A stretch of 8,576 nucleotides of DNA from an uncultured Rikenellaceae bacterium (GTDB lineage Bacteria; Bacteroidota; Bacteroidia; Bacteroidales; Rikenellaceae): the NCBI GenBank assembly GCA_947074135.1, contig CAMTOL010000088.1, forward strand, positions 1 to 8,576. The letters are read 5' to 3'. The notes beneath the pieces were generated by a model. It did not search any database, was not told where the DNA came from, and was given only the letters and a program-made list of their open reading frames with translations. Numbering within the stretch: the first letter of the stretch is position 1; each line of letters starts with the position of its first letter. The translations under genes were made by a program, and so were the position numbers. This document shows, one piece after another, positions 1 to 7,022 of the stretch.

Positions 1-102
1 TTTGTTTATTATAGAGTGGTCAGATTATCGAATAACGCATTTTTTATTACCGTTGATTAACGTAAAGTATATTCAAGTTCAATTGTTGAGTGTGGCAAAA
101 CT

Positions 103-110
103 GCAAAGAT
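103..110 (-). promoter_or_regulatory. Candidate Bacteroidota promoter, -7 element, leftward
   Basis: Read on the minus strand this is TATCTTTG, a perfect match to the Bacteroidota -7 consensus TAnnTTTG. A TTTT at 134-131, 20 bases upstream on the same strand, could be a weak -33 element (consensus TTTG). Transcription would run left, out of the window, leaving a leader of at least about 95 nt with no usable ORF. The -33 part would lie inside the first codons of the rightward gene that starts at 122, so the two would be divergent and overlapping. The match is short and could be chance. Confidence 0.4.
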
Positions 111-121
111 AATAAAAAAAA

Positions 122-484
122 GTGAACGCTAAAACTAATATTAATATAGTAGCACCCGAAGAGGAGGTTAGGCAATGGTTCCTCAAAGTTTTAGGTGACT
201 ATGGCATCGAGCAGTATAGATTAAAAACCGAATACAGCGTCGTTGTTGGAGGTCGAAACCTTAGAGTAGATATTGCTGTTTTTGGTAGGAAATCAACCAA
301 GATAGTGGCTATTGTCGAATGCAAGGCTCCTTATGTTGTTATAAATGAATCCATTCTGCGACAAGCTGCAACATATAACTCCACGATAGGTGCGCAATAT
401 ATTATCGTAACCAACGGCAATAATACATTTATATACAACAGCTTGAGTCAATTGTTTGTGGCTCAATTGCCTGAAAATCTATGA
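122..484 (+). CDS. Small stand-alone PD-(D/E)xK protein, HsdR N-terminal (HSDR_N_2-like)
   Basis: This 120-residue protein resembles the small Bacteroidota proteins annotated as type I restriction enzyme R protein N-terminal domain. Visible motifs are an N-terminal helix P-E-E-E-V-R-Q (residues 12-18), R-V-D-I-A-V with D50, V-E-C-K-A-P with E67 and K69, a Q-x-x-x-Y helix around Q81, and a strand Y-I-I-V-T-N-G. Together D50 and E67-x-K69 form the PD-(D/E)xK metal-binding signature. There is no helicase or specificity partner nearby, so classical type I restriction is not supported and the real role is unknown. The start is a GTG. An in-frame TAA at 113-115 rules out a longer N-terminus, although family members as I recall them carry about 30 more residues there. 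No membrane segment or signal peptide is seen, so it is probably cytoplasmic. Confidence 0.8.
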   Translation: MNAKTNINIVAPEEEVRQWFLKVLGDYGIEQYRLKTEYSVVVGGRNLRVDIAVFGRKSTKIVAIVECKAPYVVINESILRQAATYNSTIGAQYIIVTNGNNTFIYNSLSQLFVAQLPENL

Positions 485-544
485 GTTAAAAAGCTGCGAG
501 GTAATGTTTTTTGCTAAAAATGCTATTATTTAAAATATTGTTAT

Positions 545-552
545 TAACTTTG
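545..552 (+). promoter_or_regulatory. Candidate promoter for the DUF4493 lipoprotein pair
   Basis: TAACTTTG matches the Bacteroidota -7 consensus TAnnTTTG exactly and lies 70 bp before the ATG at 623. I see no good TTTG element 19-21 bases upstream. An imperfect alternative, TATATTTTG at 595-603, has one extra base between TA and TTTG and is closer to the gene. One of the two probably drives the operon. Confidence 0.35.
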
Positions 553-622
553 TCCCGAAGTGTGTAAATATAACTTTATTTATAGATTATTAGATATATT
601 TTGCAATTAAACAAGAGTGCAA

Positions 623-2773
623 ATGCGTATAACAAAACATATTTCTATTTTATTGATTAGTTTGCTCTGCATCATATCTTGCTCCAAAAGAAATTTAGAG
701 TGTGGTGCTACTGACTTAAGTAACGGAGGAGCAATCTCTATTAAAATAGAACACAACACAACAAAAGCAGCAACAAAATCAATTCCAGTTCCGACAATTG
801 ATGATTTTAACGTAAATATCACCTCAACTGAGGCAGATAATAATGGAGATTTTCAAGAGTTCTACAGTAGCCTGTACAGCGATATGCCCTCTTTCGTACT
901 CCTGCCTCAAGGCGACTATAAACTAACAACCGTATGGGGTCCTAATCAACCTTTCTCGACAGAAAATCCTACATACATTGCACAAGAACAGGTCGCTATA
1001 ACTACCGGAAATCACACTTCTGTAAGTATGGTTGCAAAGATGAAGGGTTATGCAGTGGGAGTGTTCTACTCTGATGATGTTTTCAGTAACTTCACAGAAC
1101 TGTATATCGAAGCGCAACAAGCAGATCAAACACATAGATTTGCAATTGGCTCTTCTCAAATAGCGTATTTTGCACCAGGTAGTGTTACACTAGTACTAAA
1201 AGGTACAACCACCACCGGACAGCAATACTCTACAATCATAAAAGAGATATCTTCGGCTGGTCAAGAGTACTATATGTTGACTCTCAATATTCGCCCAGCT
1301 GGTCATAGTTTTGAGGTGAATGTAGAAACAAATATCGAAAACCTAGATATAAAATCAGAAACAGACAAAGATCTATATCCTGAGATGCCCGAAATATCTG
1401 TTGGTGCAATGGAATTTGTAGAACCCGTAGTTGGAGCATCTCAAAATGGACTATCTACTATCAATGCTCGTTCAGCGATTCTTATTGAGGATGTGGAAAT
1501 TAGTTTTACTACTGCCAATATTGAGGCTTATGGTTTAACTCAAAATAGAGTTTATAAATTGTCTGACGATGACGATGTTACTGCACTTAAAGCTGTGGGT
1601 ATTACTGTCCCACAACAAGTAGTAGGAGTAAACTCTGCATTGATTAACCTTGGAGGGTTGAACGACAAACTACTTACTGAAAATTGCCTATATACTGAGT
1701 TTGGAGTAAACGTAAAAGTGTACGACCAAGCTATTACAGACCCCGCAAAAAAAGTTAAAAGTAGAGATTTTAATATAAAATTAGCACCTCCTCAATTCTC
1801 GCTCGAGGCATCTCCTGCTAAATGGGCGTGGACAAAGAGTATAGACCTCAAAGATGTGGAGGTGACTGTTGGTAACGAAGATAACTTAAAGGCTAGTCAA
1901 TACTTCGCCTACCAAGTGAGTACAGATGGAGGAACAACGTGGAGTAATGCAACTGTAGCAAACAACAGTATTACAGGGCTTAGCAATGGAACTACGTATT
2001 TGGTTAGAGCAAAATATAGAGATATCGTAACTACTCCATTCTCGATGACAACCGAAACTCCTCGCCAAATTCCTAATAATACTTTTGGAACATATTACGA
2101 GGTTGGACGCAAAGGTACGATGGGTAGTAACCAACCTTGTTATTTTTTCTTTGCCAATGGAGCACCGGCTGAGGATAAATGGTGGGACACTCGTAACGAT
2201 AAGACGACGAGTGAAGGATCAGGGTATATGTATGTTCGTTATTCTGGCTCTCGTCCTCTTGGTAGCGGAATTGAGCTTGTAACTTGTGGTTGGGGCTCTG
2301 GCAACACTGCTGCAGGAGGTTCTAGTATTATTAACAATATCTGGGCTGGAGTTGCATTTTTAGGTAGCTGGAATGGAAGTACAGAGGTTCACGGAAAAGA
2401 TTTTGATGCGCGGCCAACTGCAATGTCATTTAATTATACATATGCTCCTTATGATAGCTTTGATGATAAATATGTAGCACAAATATGGCTTGAAAACCGC
2501 ACTGGAGATATAGTTACTAGATTGGCTTATGGAGAATCTTCGGAAGGAGATGCAGTAGGAAGTTGGACTAACAAAACGGTACAATTACAATACTCTGATA
2601 CTTTGCTGCCTATCACGCACTTATGTGTATTTTTCAAATCAGGTGTGAACGAAGGTAAAAAAGATTATGTCAGTAAACCACCATACACAAGCAACTGGTT
2701 CAATCCAGTGTCTGATCCTTCGCGAGGTTCAGTGTTTTGTGTGAACAATGTGACGTTGGTGTACGACAAATAA
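623..2773 (+). CDS. DUF4493-type lipoprotein with FN3-like and C-terminal PCMD-like domains
   Basis: This is a predicted lipoprotein of 716 residues. A short basic N-terminus and a hydrophobic stretch (about residues 8-19) end at C20 in the lipobox I-I-S-C, followed by S-K-R-N. Residues about 36-240 resemble DUF4493: a G-x-I-x-I start, a T-K-A-type spacer, D-D-F-N-V-N-I, then the L-P-x-G-D-Y-K-L-T strand and Y-F-A-P-G. About 393-481 look like a fibronectin type III module (Y-Q-V-S-T-D-G-G-T-T-W and G-L-S-N-G-T-T-Y). The C-terminal 230 residues resemble the putative carbohydrate metabolism domain (PCMD), a predicted jelly-roll, with R-P-T-A-M-S-F-N-Y and a closing V-N-N-V-T-L-V-Y. The function is unknown; a cell-envelope or surface role is inferred. 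A GTG at 617 is an alternative start, but the ATG at 623 gives a cleaner signal peptide. The next lipoprotein follows after 18 bp. Confidence 0.8.
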   Translation: MRITKHISILLISLLCIISCSKRNLECGATDLSNGGAISIKIEHNTTKAATKSIPVPTIDDFNVNITSTEADNNGDFQEFYSSLYSDMPSFVLLPQGDYKLTTVWGPNQPFSTENPTYIAQEQVAITTGNHTSVSMVAKMKGYAVGVFYSDDVFSNFTELYIEAQQADQTHRFAIGSSQIAYFAPGSVTLVLKGTTTTGQQYSTIIKEISSAGQEYYMLTLNIRPAGHSFEVNVETNIENLDIKSETDKDLYPEMPEISVGAMEFVEPVVGASQNGLSTINARSAILIEDVEISFTTANIEAYGLTQNRVYKLSDDDDVTALKAVGITVPQQVVGVNSALINLGGLNDKLLTENCLYTEFGVNVKVYDQAITDPAKKVKSRDFNIKLAPPQFSLEASPAKWAWTKSIDLKDVEVTVGNEDNLKASQYFAYQVSTDGGTTWSNATVANNSITGLSNGTTYLVRAKYRDIVTTPFSMTTETPRQIPNNTFGTYYEVGRKGTMGSNQPCYFFFANGAPAEDKWWDTRNDKTTSEGSGYMYVRYSGSRPLGSGIELVTCGWGSGNTAAGGSSIINNIWAGVAFLGSWNGSTEVHGKDFDARPTAMSFNYTYAPYDSFDDKYVAQIWLENRTGDIVTRLAYGESSEGDAVGSWTNKTVQLQYSDTLLPITHLCVFFKSGVNEGKKDYVSKPPYTSNWFNPVSDPSRGSVFCVNNVTLVYDK

Positions 2774-2791
2774 CAAAAAGTGAGAACAGTA

Positions 2792-3562
2792 ATGAAAAGA
2801 GCTAATAAATACTATATAATTGGTTTGGCTATATTGGCACTTGTGGCTATAAGTTGTAATACAAAAAAACAAGAACAAATACAGCAGACTGGAGTGCTTA
2901 AAATTTCAACTCTAAACGTTGATACTAATGTTGAGGTTTTTGGTAAAAGCAACACTCCGAACAGCGTTACAAAAAGTTCAGAAGCGCCTCATATATTAAA
3001 CATTACAATAACCAATAAAGTTAGCGGAGAGGTAGTTGAATATTACGAAAATCAAACCTATATGCCATCTACAGTTGTGCTTAACGTTGGGAGTTACAAT
3101 GTTGAAGCAAAAACAGCAAACATAGATGGACAGTTGCCCGGTGATGACTCAAAAGTTGGATTCGACCAACCTCGCTACTACTGTAGCTATGACTTCGAAA
3201 TCAGAGAAGGGCAAATAGAAACCATATCGTTGATTGCAAAACGACAAACAGCTGGTGTGAGTGTAGCTTATAGCGCTCTATTCAAAGACGTATATCCTTG
3301 CCTTAGAGAGGGAGAAACATATCAGACAACTATCTTTAGTTCTGGAAGTGGTAGTATCGTTTTCTCGAAAGGTGAAAGCAGAGTTGCGCACTTCGTGGTT
3401 GATAGCGACGATATGACACTTGAGTATCAATTATCTATAACAAGATACAACGAAAATGATGAGCTGACAACATATGTCGGTTCACGCACATCACTGCCTG
3501 TTGAGCATCTGCCTGCTAAGATTGCGAACTACAATCTGACTATAGAGATTTTGGGTCAATAA
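2792..3562 (+). CDS. DUF4493-type lipoprotein
   Basis: This 256-residue protein begins with a lipoprotein signal: M-K-R-A-N-K, a hydrophobic core I-I-G-L-A-I-L-A-L-V-A, and lipobox A-I-S-C with C18. The body resembles DUF4493. It opens with G-V-L-K-I-S-T-L and a T-K-S spacer, continues with I-L-N-I-T-I-T-N, a L-N-V-G-S-Y-N-V-E-A strand (the family's L-x-x-G-x-Y hallmark), a F-D-Q-P-R-Y-Y motif and a T-I-S-L-I-A-K strand, and closes with Y-N-L-T-I-E-I. A GTG at 2780 is in frame, but ATG at 2792 gives a normal signal peptide. It sits 18 bp after the larger DUF4493 protein, so the two are probably one transcript and may act together in the envelope. The biochemical role is unknown. Its last 23 bp overlap the 3' end of hydE on the other strand. 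Confidence 0.8.
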   Translation: MKRANKYYIIGLAILALVAISCNTKKQEQIQQTGVLKISTLNVDTNVEVFGKSNTPNSVTKSSEAPHILNITITNKVSGEVVEYYENQTYMPSTVVLNVGSYNVEAKTANIDGQLPGDDSKVGFDQPRYYCSYDFEIREGQIETISLIAKRQTAGVSVAYSALFKDVYPCLREGETYQTTIFSSGSGSIVFSKGESRVAHFVVDSDDMTLEYQLSITRYNENDELTTYVGSRTSLPVEHLPAKIANYNLTIEILGQ

Positions 3563-4532
3563 AGGCTAGCGAAGCACCAGTCTGGTTATAAGCAATGTCG
3601 AACCGAGATAGATCTAAGTCCGAACTCTTATTCTCATACAAATTATAGTGTTTGCGCTCTGAATTGGGTGTGATATTTGGCATCAAAACATTTGCGCCTA
3701 TTTGCATAGCTAAGTAACGAGCCTCTGAACAGAGAGTGGAGAGCGCAGTAGATGATGCAATGTTAATCTTAGGCATTAAAATGCGCAATAACGCTATCAT
3801 ACGAAGCGTTAATTTGAGTCGTTCATCTCTACTGTACTGCGATTCCTGAGCAAAAAGTGGCGTTTGATGGTGTTCGAGGTAGGGACCCATTCCAACCATA
3901 ACTATATTATTGTCACGAAGCCAAAGCAGGTCGTCAGCTAGATTTTCAATAGTTTGAAACGGTAGCCCTATCATCACGCCGCTACCTGTTTGGTAGCCCA
4001 ACCTCTGTAGTGTGTGGATAGACTCTAACCTATGCTCAAAACTAATTGACGAAGGGTGGATTTTTTCGAAAAGTTCTTTGTTTGAACTCTCTATGCGAAG
4101 TAGATAACGCTCTGCTCCAGCCTCTTTCCACTCTCTGTAAACCTCATCGCTCTGCTCTCCACAACTTAGAGTTATTGCTAGCTTACCGTTACTTACCTCT
4201 TTAATAACTCTGATAATGTCGCTTACTCTTTGGGTGAACAGTTGGCTTCTTACCTCGCCTGACTGGACAACTACCGAGCCCCAGCCATTTTGGTAAGCAT
4301 ATTTGGTCGCTTCTGTAATTTGAGAGTTGTTGAGGGTGTATCTTTGTACACAGCTATTCGACGCTCTGATGCCACAGTAAAGGCAGTCGCGCGAACAGAT
4401 GTTGCTAAGTTCAATCAATCCTCGAAGATAGACCTTAGTGCCTACATTCTGAACTCTTATAGCAGATGAACGCTCAAAGAGTTCAATGTCGTTCTCCCCT
4501 CTAAGATATTCTATAATCCTCTCTCTGTTCAT
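3540..4532 (-). CDS. hydE: [FeFe]-hydrogenase H-cluster maturation radical SAM enzyme HydE
   Basis: HydE is a cytoplasmic radical SAM enzyme that works between HydG and HydF in building the 2Fe subcluster of [FeFe] hydrogenase. The protein has 330 residues, close to the usual 340-350. The cluster-binding motif C-x-x-x-C-x-x-C is at C46, C50 and C53, preceded by Y-L-R-G-L-I-E-L-S-N and followed by G-I-R-A-S-N, the family's characteristic surround. Also typical are V-V-Q-S-G-E (88-93), L-S-C-G-E-Q (122-127), R-Y-L-L-R-I-E (142-148), G-V-M-I-G-L-P (185-191), M-G-P-Y (215-218), the S-T-A-L-S-T segment (261-266) and G-A-N-V-L-M-P-N (279-286). PylB is the nearest alternative but lacks this Y-L-R-G-L-I-E pattern. 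The ATG at 4532 overlaps the capA-like stop as TGATG, implying translational coupling. hydF, hydG and the hydrogenase are not in the window. Confidence 0.9.
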   Translation of the reverse strand: MNRERIIEYLRGENDIELFERSSAIRVQNVGTKVYLRGLIELSNICSRDCLYCGIRASNSCVQRYTLNNSQITEATKYAYQNGWGSVVVQSGEVRSQLFTQRVSDIIRVIKEVSNGKLAITLSCGEQSDEVYREWKEAGAERYLLRIESSNKELFEKIHPSSISFEHRLESIHTLQRLGYQTGSGVMIGLPFQTIENLADDLLWLRDNNIVMVGMGPYLEHHQTPLFAQESQYSRDERLKLTLRMIALLRILMPKINIASSTALSTLCSEARYLAMQIGANVLMPNITPNSERKHYNLYENKSSDLDLSRFDIAYNQTGASLAFIDPKSL

Positions 4533-5584
4533 CAATATCTAACTTTGCTGTTAACTATTTCACGCACATCTTCGATAGCTTTTCTTATTCTATCTCTATC
4601 GCTCTTACTTTCCAATACAGAGCTGTCTTTTGGCATTAAAACTCTATATTTTTCAACCCCGCTTGCGCTTAAATCTACGTAGTGAGGTATATAATCGATT
4701 TTTGGTCGTTCTACGCCTTCGTAAAATGTAATTTTTACGCTATACCCTGCATAGGTGTATGGAAAAGGTTGATTAGAAACGAAATTTCCGAGTGAATAGA
4801 CTATCGAATTGTCCGAGTCTATTGGTTGTGGTACGTGTGGGTGTGAGCCAATAACAATATTTACGCCACTTTTTCTTAACCAAAGCGCTAACTCTTTTTG
4901 AGCTTTATTGGGTTGACGTTGGTACTCTTCGCCCCAATGTAGAAAGGCGATAGTATGAGTAGCTCCAGCACTCTTTGTTCTCTCTATTTCGCTTTTGATA
5001 ACTGTTGTATCTAATCCCGAGTTTACATAGACTCCTTTGGGAACACCCATTCCGTTGGTCCCATAAGTGTAGTTTAGAAGCGCAATTTTAATATTTCCTT
5101 TCTCAATTAGAACAACGCTATCTATTCTCTCTTTGCTAAGAGCCACCCCAAAATAGGGTAACTCTATTTGTTCAAGCTTCTCAATTGTTTGTTTAACACC
5201 ATTGTATCCTTTGTCCATTATGTGGTTGTTGGCAAGTGCGATGTGGGTAATGCCGTTCTGTTTGAGTGCAGAAACTGACTCGACAGGCGATGCAAAGAGA
5301 GGGTAGCCGCTATATTGACCTGAGTTGGTAAGCGTAGTTTCGAAATTAATTAGAGCAAAGTCTGCACTTTTCCATATTGGATTTATATATTTGAGTGAGG
5401 TGGAATAGTCAAAAGTAGAGCCACTACGTGCTGCAGTGATTTGTGGTCCGTGCTGCATATAATCCCCAGAAACAATAATAGTTGAGCGTTGGGGCGGTTT
5501 TGCTATTTTAAAGAATTGACGATTTTTAACGTTATTGCACCCAACAACGAGCAAGATAAATGTTATGTATCGAAAAAAATTCAT
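4532..5584 (-). CDS. CapA-family (PGA_cap) metallophosphoesterase-like lipoprotein
   Basis: This 350-residue protein has a lipoprotein signal: M-N-F-F-R, hydrophobic Y-I-T-F-I-L-L, and lipobox V-V-G-C with C16, so it is probably membrane-anchored and faces the periplasm or outside. The CapA/PGA_cap fold, related to calcineurin-like phosphoesterases, shows its motifs in order: S-G-D (39-41), I-N-F-E-T-T (79-84), A-N-N-H (118-121), a L-L-N-Y-T-Y strand (169-174), H-W-G-E-E (216-220), G-S-H-P-H-V-P-Q (246-253) and Y-S-L-G-N-F (263-268). CapA is known from poly-gamma-glutamate capsule synthesis, but no capB or capC is near, and Bacteroidota carry many such proteins of unknown substrate. A longer reading from a TTG at 5626 is unlikely because ATG at 5584 gives the signal peptide directly. 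It is the first gene of a two-gene operon with hydE and is divergent from the TatD gene. Confidence 0.85.
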   Translation of the reverse strand: MNFFRYITFILLVVGCNNVKNRQFFKIAKPPQRSTIIVSGDYMQHGPQITAARSGSTFDYSTSLKYINPIWKSADFALINFETTLTNSGQYSGYPLFASPVESVSALKQNGITHIALANNHIMDKGYNGVKQTIEKLEQIELPYFGVALSKERIDSVVLIEKGNIKIALLNYTYGTNGMGVPKGVYVNSGLDTTVIKSEIERTKSAGATHTIAFLHWGEEYQRQPNKAQKELALWLRKSGVNIVIGSHPHVPQPIDSDNSIVYSLGNFVSNQPFPYTYAGYSVKITFYEGVERPKIDYIPHYVDLSASGVEKYRVLMPKDSSVLESKSDRDRIRKAIEDVREIVNSKVRY

Positions 5585-5639
5585 ATTTTTGTTTATTATT
5601 TGCGTAAAGGTAATCAATAATTGCAAAAAAATAGCTGCT
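5585..5639. promoter_or_regulatory. Divergent promoter region between capA-like and TatD genes
   Basis: Only 55 bp separate two divergent start codons, so both promoters must lie here or reach into the coding ends. No exact TAnnTTTG is present. The nearest matches are TACCTTTA on the minus strand (5612-5605), one base off consensus, and TATTATTTG on the plus strand (5594-5602), with one extra base in the spacer. The region is AT-rich. Its regulatory role is inferred from gene layout, not from a clear motif. Confidence 0.4.
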
Positions 5640-6260
5640 ATGCGATATTATGATGCACATACCCATAAGATATATCCATTTAAAAGCGATATAGTAGGTG
5701 TTTATAACTATCGGATAGGCGAAATATGCAGGACTGAACTAAACGATTTTTTTAGTGCAGGTATTCATCCTTATGATGTTGAGAAGTGTACTGCAGAGTG
5801 GTTAAATAAGCTGGAAAGAGTGGTAACTGATTCAAGATGTGTAGCAGTTGGAGAGTGTGGAGTTGACAAACGAATAGCCGATGCTCAAAAGCAGTTGATG
5901 CAGTTCGAATTTCAGGCTCAATTGGCTCAACGAATAGGAAAACCACTCATTGTTCATTGTGTTAAAGCGCAAAACGAAGTGCTTAAAGTTATTAGGCGAC
6001 TCAATGTTAATGTTGTGTTTCACTCCTACTCTAAATATAGTGAACAGCTTAGTTGTTTTAGTAATGTTTATTTCTCGCTTAGTGGCAGAAATTTGCAGAG
6101 TAGTGTTTCGATTGATTTGGATAGAGTGTTGTTAGAAACAGACGATTCGAATGAGAGTATAGAGCAAATCTATAGTGATTTTGCTGCCTTACGTTCAATG
6201 TCTGTCGATGAGTTGAAAATAGTAATAGCGAATAATTTTAATAGAGTTTTTAATAGGTGA
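5640..6260 (+). CDS. TatD-family metal-dependent hydrolase, short form
   Basis: TatD proteins are cytoplasmic TIM-barrel metal-dependent hydrolases, some with 3'-5' DNase activity. The metal ligands can be followed in order: H7-x-H9 in Y-D-A-H-T-H, E72 in V-G-E-C-G-V-D, H106 in P-L-I-V-H-C, H128 in V-V-F-H-S-Y, and D168 in L-L-E-T-D-D-S. The G-I-H-P motif is at 41-44. At 206 residues it is about 50 shorter than typical TatD (about 255-265) yet keeps all expected ligands, so it is a compact variant and not a fragment. The ATG at 5640 is chosen because M-R-Y-Y-D-A-H-T-H is the normal family start; upstream in-frame ATGs lie inside the divergent capA-like gene. tcdA follows after 3 bp, so the two are almost certainly co-transcribed. 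The exact substrate cannot be read from sequence. Confidence 0.85.
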   Translation: MRYYDAHTHKIYPFKSDIVGVYNYRIGEICRTELNDFFSAGIHPYDVEKCTAEWLNKLERVVTDSRCVAVGECGVDKRIADAQKQLMQFEFQAQLAQRIGKPLIVHCVKAQNEVLKVIRRLNVNVVFHSYSKYSEQLSCFSNVYFSLSGRNLQSSVSIDLDRVLLETDDSNESIEQIYSDFAALRSMSVDELKIVIANNFNRVFNR

Positions 6261-6263
6261 TTT

Positions 6264-6989
6264 ATGAGTAATACAGAGTGGAAAGAGAGAACGCAACTGT
6301 TGGTTGGAGAGGAGAATTTTGATAAAATTGCGTCGTCGCACGTTTTAGTTGTAGGACTTGGAGGCGTTGGGGCAGTTGCAGCAGAAATGATAGCACGAGC
6401 TGGTGTTGGGCGTATGACAATTGTCGATGCAGATACGGTTAATCGTACAAATATAAACCGTCAGCTAGTTGCTCTTAACTCGACAGTTGGGTGTGCTAAA
6501 GCAAGGGTTTTGGAGCAAAGATTAATCGATATCAACCCAGAGATTGAGTTGACTGTTATCGAAGAGTATGTCAAGGACGAGAGAATAGAAGAGTTGTTGG
6601 ATAGTGCCCCTTTTGATTATGTTGCCGATTGTATTGATACTCTTTCGCCTAAGGTAAATCTTATATTAGGTGCGCTCAAGCGAGGTTATCCGCTTGTTAG
6701 CTCGATGGGAGCAGGTGCTAAACTTGATCCCACTCTTATTGAAGTAAAAGATATTGGCAAGACACACCACTGTCCACTTGCTCATATGCTTCGCAAACGA
6801 CTACATAAGGTTGGTGTTAGAAAGGGTTTTAAAGCTGTGTTTTCTGCAGAGCCTCCACTCGAAGGCTCGATGATACTGTGTGACGAACAAAATAAAAAAT
6901 CGAATGTCGGAACTATCTCGTATATGCCCTCGGTGTTTGGCTGTGCAGTCGCTTCAGTTGTGCTTCGTGGTGTGATTGAGAAAATCTAA
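6264..6989 (+). CDS. tcdA: tRNA threonylcarbamoyladenosine dehydratase TcdA
   Basis: TcdA (formerly CsdL/YgdL) is an E1-like, ATP-dependent enzyme that cyclises the t6A base at position 37 of tRNAs to ct6A. The 241-residue protein starts with R-T-Q-L-L-V-G (9-15), then the nucleotide-binding G-L-G-G-V-G (31-36), D54-x-D56, and N-R-T-N-I-N-R-Q (60-67), the E1-type ATP-binding stretch. D-C-I-D-T-L-S-P-K (122-130) and S-S-M-G-A-G (146-151) follow, and the C-terminal G-T-I-S-Y-M-P-S-V-F-G (216-226) is the TcdA tail pattern. It is slightly shorter than E. coli TcdA (268), mostly at the C-terminus. It sits 3 bp after the TatD gene and 33 bp before the kinase gene. ThiF/MoeB is the nearest alternative, but the R-T-x-x-L-x-G start and tail fit TcdA better. 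Confidence 0.9.
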   Translation: MSNTEWKERTQLLVGEENFDKIASSHVLVVGLGGVGAVAAEMIARAGVGRMTIVDADTVNRTNINRQLVALNSTVGCAKARVLEQRLIDINPEIELTVIEEYVKDERIEELLDSAPFDYVADCIDTLSPKVNLILGALKRGYPLVSSMGAGAKLDPTLIEVKDIGKTHHCPLAHMLRKRLHKVGVRKGFKAVFSAEPPLEGSMILCDEQNKKSNVGTISYMPSVFGCAVASVVLRGVIEKI

Positions 6990-7022
6990 TTTGGTTCCTT
7001 AAAATATTAACTACTATACACT

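Noticed and set aside
1..12. A 12-base string at 1-12 that recurs at 5588-5599.
   Set aside because: It is AT-rich and short, with no extension of similarity on either side; chance is sufficient.
2..115. A plus-strand frame open from the window edge to TAA at 113-115, in the same frame as the nuclease-like gene.
   Set aside because: About 37 codons open in AT-rich DNA is not strong, the translation resembles nothing I know, and it does not look like the missing N-terminus of the HsdR-type family. It could be the end of an upstream gene, but I cannot support it.
923..1159. Minus-strand frames inside the large lipoprotein gene (also 1886-2134), and a plus-strand frame at 2085-2282.
   Set aside because: They are antisense or out of frame to a continuous coding region with recognisable domains and lack any start context or similarity.
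3540..4532. Assignment of the radical SAM gene as PylB (pyrrolysine biosynthesis) or BioB.
   Set aside because: The sequence around the CxxxCxxC motif (Y-L-R-G-L-I-E-L-S-N before, G-I-R-A-S-N after) and the downstream blocks fit HydE, and there are no pyl or bio genes in the window.
4532..5584. Poly-gamma-glutamate capsule synthesis as the function of the CapA-like lipoprotein.
   Set aside because: No capB, capC or capD-like gene is adjacent, and lipoproteins of this family are common in Bacteroidota without capsule loci.
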